This document shows positions 9,272 through 11,112 of a stretch of DNA of 11,112 bases, one piece after another. The notes beneath the pieces are model-generated. The model did not search any database. It saw nothing but the letters and a program-made list of their open reading frames with translations, and was not told where the DNA came from. The position numbers and the translations under genes are program-made. Source of the DNA: Lunasporangiospora selenospora (lineage: Eukaryota > Mortierellomycota > Mortierellomycetes > Mortierellales > Mortierellaceae). The stretch lies in NCBI GenBank assembly GCA_015680635.1, contig JAABOA010000389.1:4701-15812 (forward strand), read 5' to 3'. The first letter of the stretch is position 1; every line of letters begins with the position of its first letter.

Positions 9272-9279
9272 TATAAAAA
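9272..9279 (+). promoter_or_regulatory. Candidate TATA box of the urea transporter gene
   Basis: TATAAAAA is the best core-promoter match upstream of the transporter. Initiation about 30 bp downstream would give a leader of about 290 nt, rich in C and T. If it is used, the leader includes the short ORF at 9348-9368 and the TC tract. Motif evidence only. Confidence 0.4.
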
Positions 9280-9347
9280 GACCTAAGGGGAAAGACTTGA
9301 ACCTGCTTGTAGCACCCCTTTCCTGGAATTGGCACCTTTTTCAGTTG

Positions 9348-9368
9348 ATGATCACATCTCCACCTTGA
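9348..9368 (+). other. Possible upstream ORF in the DUR3 leader
   Basis: ATG at 9348 opens six codons (Met-Ile-Thr-Ser-Pro-Pro) before TGA. No other ATG occurs between it and the transporter start at 9595. It counts as a upstream ORF only if transcription begins upstream of 9348, as the TATA box at 9272 would predict. Confidence 0.35.
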
Positions 9369-9457
9369 CCCCACTACTTCTTTACTCACTGTGTAAACCA
9401 TCCCAGGCTGCTGGTTACTGCCCTTGCACATTCTCTGGCATCTCTTTCTGCAACCCT

Positions 9458-9479
9458 TTCTCTTTCTCTCTCTCTCTCT

Positions 9480-9538
<59 letters not shown>
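9458..9538. repeat. CT-rich microsatellite with a (TC)26 core
   Basis: The pure TC core spans 9483-9534 and is flanked by interrupted CT repeats. It lies 60-137 bp before the transporter start codon, probably inside its leader. Reverse-strand reading of this tract gives Arg-Glu dipeptide runs that should not be annotated as protein. Confidence 0.95.
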
Positions 9539-9539
<1 letters not shown>

Positions 9540-9594
9540 ACCTTTTTTGGCATCACTACTCTTCTTTTTTTTCTTTCCCACATTATTTCCCATC

Positions 9595-11083
9595 ATGACC
9601 GTCCTGAGTCAGGGCTTTGGATATGGCATCGGTAACAATCTTTAAAGTTTTATATATGAAAAAGGTTCCAGGGTTCGTCCTCCCAGGGCTAACCCAGGCA
9701 AGCTTCTCTTTCACATAGTGCTGGGGTTCGGTCTCGTATTTGCAGGATTGATGACGCTCATCACGATGATTCAAAAACGGTTCTTGAACGAAAGGTCAAC
9801 TTCCGAAGAATACATGGCTGCAGGACGTAGTGTCAAGACCGGTCTCGTTGCCTCTGCGGTTGTCTCCTCTTGGACCTGGGCTGCAACCTTGCTCCAGTCC
9901 TCATCTGTCGCTTACAAGTACGGTATCTCGGTACCATTCTGGTATGCCGCCGGCGCTTGTGTACAGGTAAGATTGATGCTAATATGTTGGCAGGATATCT
10001 TTTTTGTCTCCTTAAGAGACATGAGGCTTGAGGTACTCCTGCCCAAGTACTAAGTTCTTTTGTCTCTTGTTTCAATCCAAAAAGGTGCTCTTATTCTCTG
10101 TACTAGCGATCGAGTTGAAGCGCAAGTGTCCCAATGCACACACGTTCCTTGAGATCATCTCTATTCGTTACGGACGAAGGGCCCATGTCGTTTTCGTCTT
10201 TTTTGGACTGTTGACTAATATTATCGTCAGCGCCATGCTCCTACTCGGTGGTTCCGCAGTGGTGACAGCACTCACGGGGATGAACACTTATGCGGCTTGC
10301 TTCATGCTCCCTCTCGGCGTCATCGTCTATACACTCTTTGGTGGTCTCAAAGCAACTTTTGTGGCCGACTACACGCATACGGTTGTTATCATGTTTATTG
10401 TCCTGCTCTTCAGTTTTACTGCATACACGACATCCGACCTGATTGGCAGTCCCTCCAAGATGTACGAGTTGCTCCAGGCCGCATCTGTACGACACCCAGT
10501 TAGTGGAAATCACGAGGGGTCATACTTGACAATGGCCAGCTCCCAGGGACTGATGTTTGGCATTATCAATCTCTGCTCCAACTTTGGAACAGTCTTTATT
10601 GATAATGCTTACTGGCAGCGTGCAATCGCCTCTTCTCCTCATTCGACCGTCAAGGCCTACTTGATTGGAGGTCTCTCCTGGTTCGCAATCCCCTTCACCC
10701 TCGCCACAACCCTCGGTATTTCTGCAATTGCGCTCGAGTCAAATGAGGCGTTTCCAACTTATCCCAACCGAATTTCACCAAGCGATGTCTCGGCTGGTCT
10801 GGTTGCGCCCACTGCGGCGGTAGCCCTTTTGGGATACGGTGGTGCGGTTGCCGTGTTGTTGCTGGTCTTTATGGCTGTTACCTCGTCAGCCAGTGCAGAG
10901 TTGATTGCGGTCAGCTCCGTCTTTACGTTTGACATTTACAGGACCTACCTGAATCCCTTGGCAGGCGGCAAGCAGCTCATTCGAGTCTCTCATGCGGTTA
11001 TTGCTGGGTTTGGTATCCTCATGGGCGTTCTTGCTATTATCCTAAAGGAGGTTGGAATCGATCTGGGCTATCTCTACACGCTG
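9595..11083 (+). CDS. DUR3: DUR3-type urea/polyamine transporter (sodium:solute symporter family), 5' part
   Basis: High-affinity plasma-membrane urea/H+ symporter that may also carry polyamines, as yeast Dur3 does. Exons 9595-9631, 9719-9966 and 10085-11083 join in frame to 428 residues; a donor (GTAAGA) at 11084 then opens an intron and the window ends. Yeast Dur3 has 735 aa, so over a third is missing. Family blocks are near-verbatim: QGFGYGIVLGFG at the N terminus, TSEEYMAAGRSVKTGL, VVSSWTWAATLLQSS, PFWYAAGA, KRKCPNAHTFLE, LFGGLKATFVADYTHT, NFGTVFIDNAYWQRA, MAVTSSASAELIAVSS and TFDIYRTYLNP. At least nine hydrophobic segments are visible. The start codon is the first ATG in frame and places QGxGYG as in relatives. 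The second intron ends in an unusual AAAAAG acceptor. Gene order pairs it loosely with the purine permease at the other end. Induction under nitrogen limitation is family knowledge, not shown here. Confidence 0.93.
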
Positions 11084-11090
11084 GTAAGAC

Positions 11091-11112
11091 TTTTTTTTTT
11101 TTTTTTTTTTTT
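11091..11112. repeat. Poly-T run at the window edge
   Basis: Twenty-two T follow directly after the DUR3 donor site GTAAGAC and run to the last base. The tract would lie inside the third intron. A homopolymer at the edge may mark a contig or scaffold end rather than a biological boundary. Confidence 0.8.

Larger units (their letters stand above)
8044..9594. other. Large intergenic region upstream of the urea transporter
   Basis: A 1551-bp stretch holding the SDR 3' end and the DUR3 promoter and leader. I recognise no protein or RNA gene on either strand. It holds an 11-G run (8349-8359), a CAA-rich repeat (about 8694-8715), a TATA box (9272-9279), a possible upstream ORF (9348-9368) and a long TC repeat. 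GATA-type motifs (for example TGATAG at 8663 and 9103, CGATAA at 9192, TTATCG at 8813) are scattered at about chance density. Confidence 0.6.

Noticed and set aside
8044-9594. Several GATA-type motifs as a sign of nitrogen regulation of DUR3
   Set aside because: About one HGATAR match per 340 bp is expected by chance on both strands, and the count seen in this region is near that. Regulation is plausible from biology but not shown by the motifs.
9087-9596. Minus-strand open frame with Arg-Glu repeats
   Set aside because: The repeats are just the (TC)26 microsatellite read on the other strand, and the rest has no recognisable domain.
1-11112. Search for transposon ends, long terminal or inverted repeats, or a biosynthetic cluster core enzyme
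   Set aside because: No long repeats, transposase or reverse-transcriptase motifs and no polyketide or peptide synthase sequences were seen; the content is ordinary transport and catabolic genes.

Overview
The window is nuclear DNA from a filamentous or early-diverging fungus. It holds five protein genes, all on the + strand and most split by short GT-AG introns (87-222 nt). Balanced base composition, CT-rich 5' leaders and animal-like enzymes (ALDH8A1 and HPGD types) absent from baker's yeast suggest a zygomycete-grade fungus, with Mortierella relatives as my guess. That placement is inference. Rebuilding the splice sites by hand gives uninterrupted reading frames for all complete genes.

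Layout: (1) 2-1294, 3' part of an NCS2/NAT purine (uric acid-xanthine) permease that starts outside the window. (2) 1540-4047, seven-exon membrane-anchored sterol esterase/acid lipase of the yeast Tgl1 type, 615 aa. (3) 4284-6182, four-exon aldehyde dehydrogenase of the ALDH8A1 (2-aminomuconate-semialdehyde dehydrogenase) type, 483 aa. (4) 6915-8043, four-exon short-chain dehydrogenase of the 15-hydroxyprostaglandin dehydrogenase type, 256 aa, ending in the peroxisomal signal Ser-Lys-Leu. (5) 9595-11083, 5' part of a DUR3-type urea/polyamine transporter that runs off the window into an intron beginning with poly-T. The first three genes are tightly packed (gaps of about 240 bp). Gaps of 732 and 1551 bp precede genes 4 and 5, and the last carries a TATA box, a possible six-codon upstream ORF and a (TC)26 tract.

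Two themes alternate. The outer genes import nitrogen-rich compounds: purines by gene 1 and urea by gene 5, the start and end products of the urate-to-urea pathway. The inner genes handle sterol or fatty esters, a tryptophan-derived aldehyde and a peroxisomal hydroxy substrate. No mobile element, CRISPR array, RNA gene or virus-derived sequence was recognised. I do not see a new multigene system. The points most worth following are the peroxisomal tag on the HPGD-like enzyme with its possible N-extended form, the ALDH8A1-type enzyme in a fungus, and the urate/urea transporter pairing.
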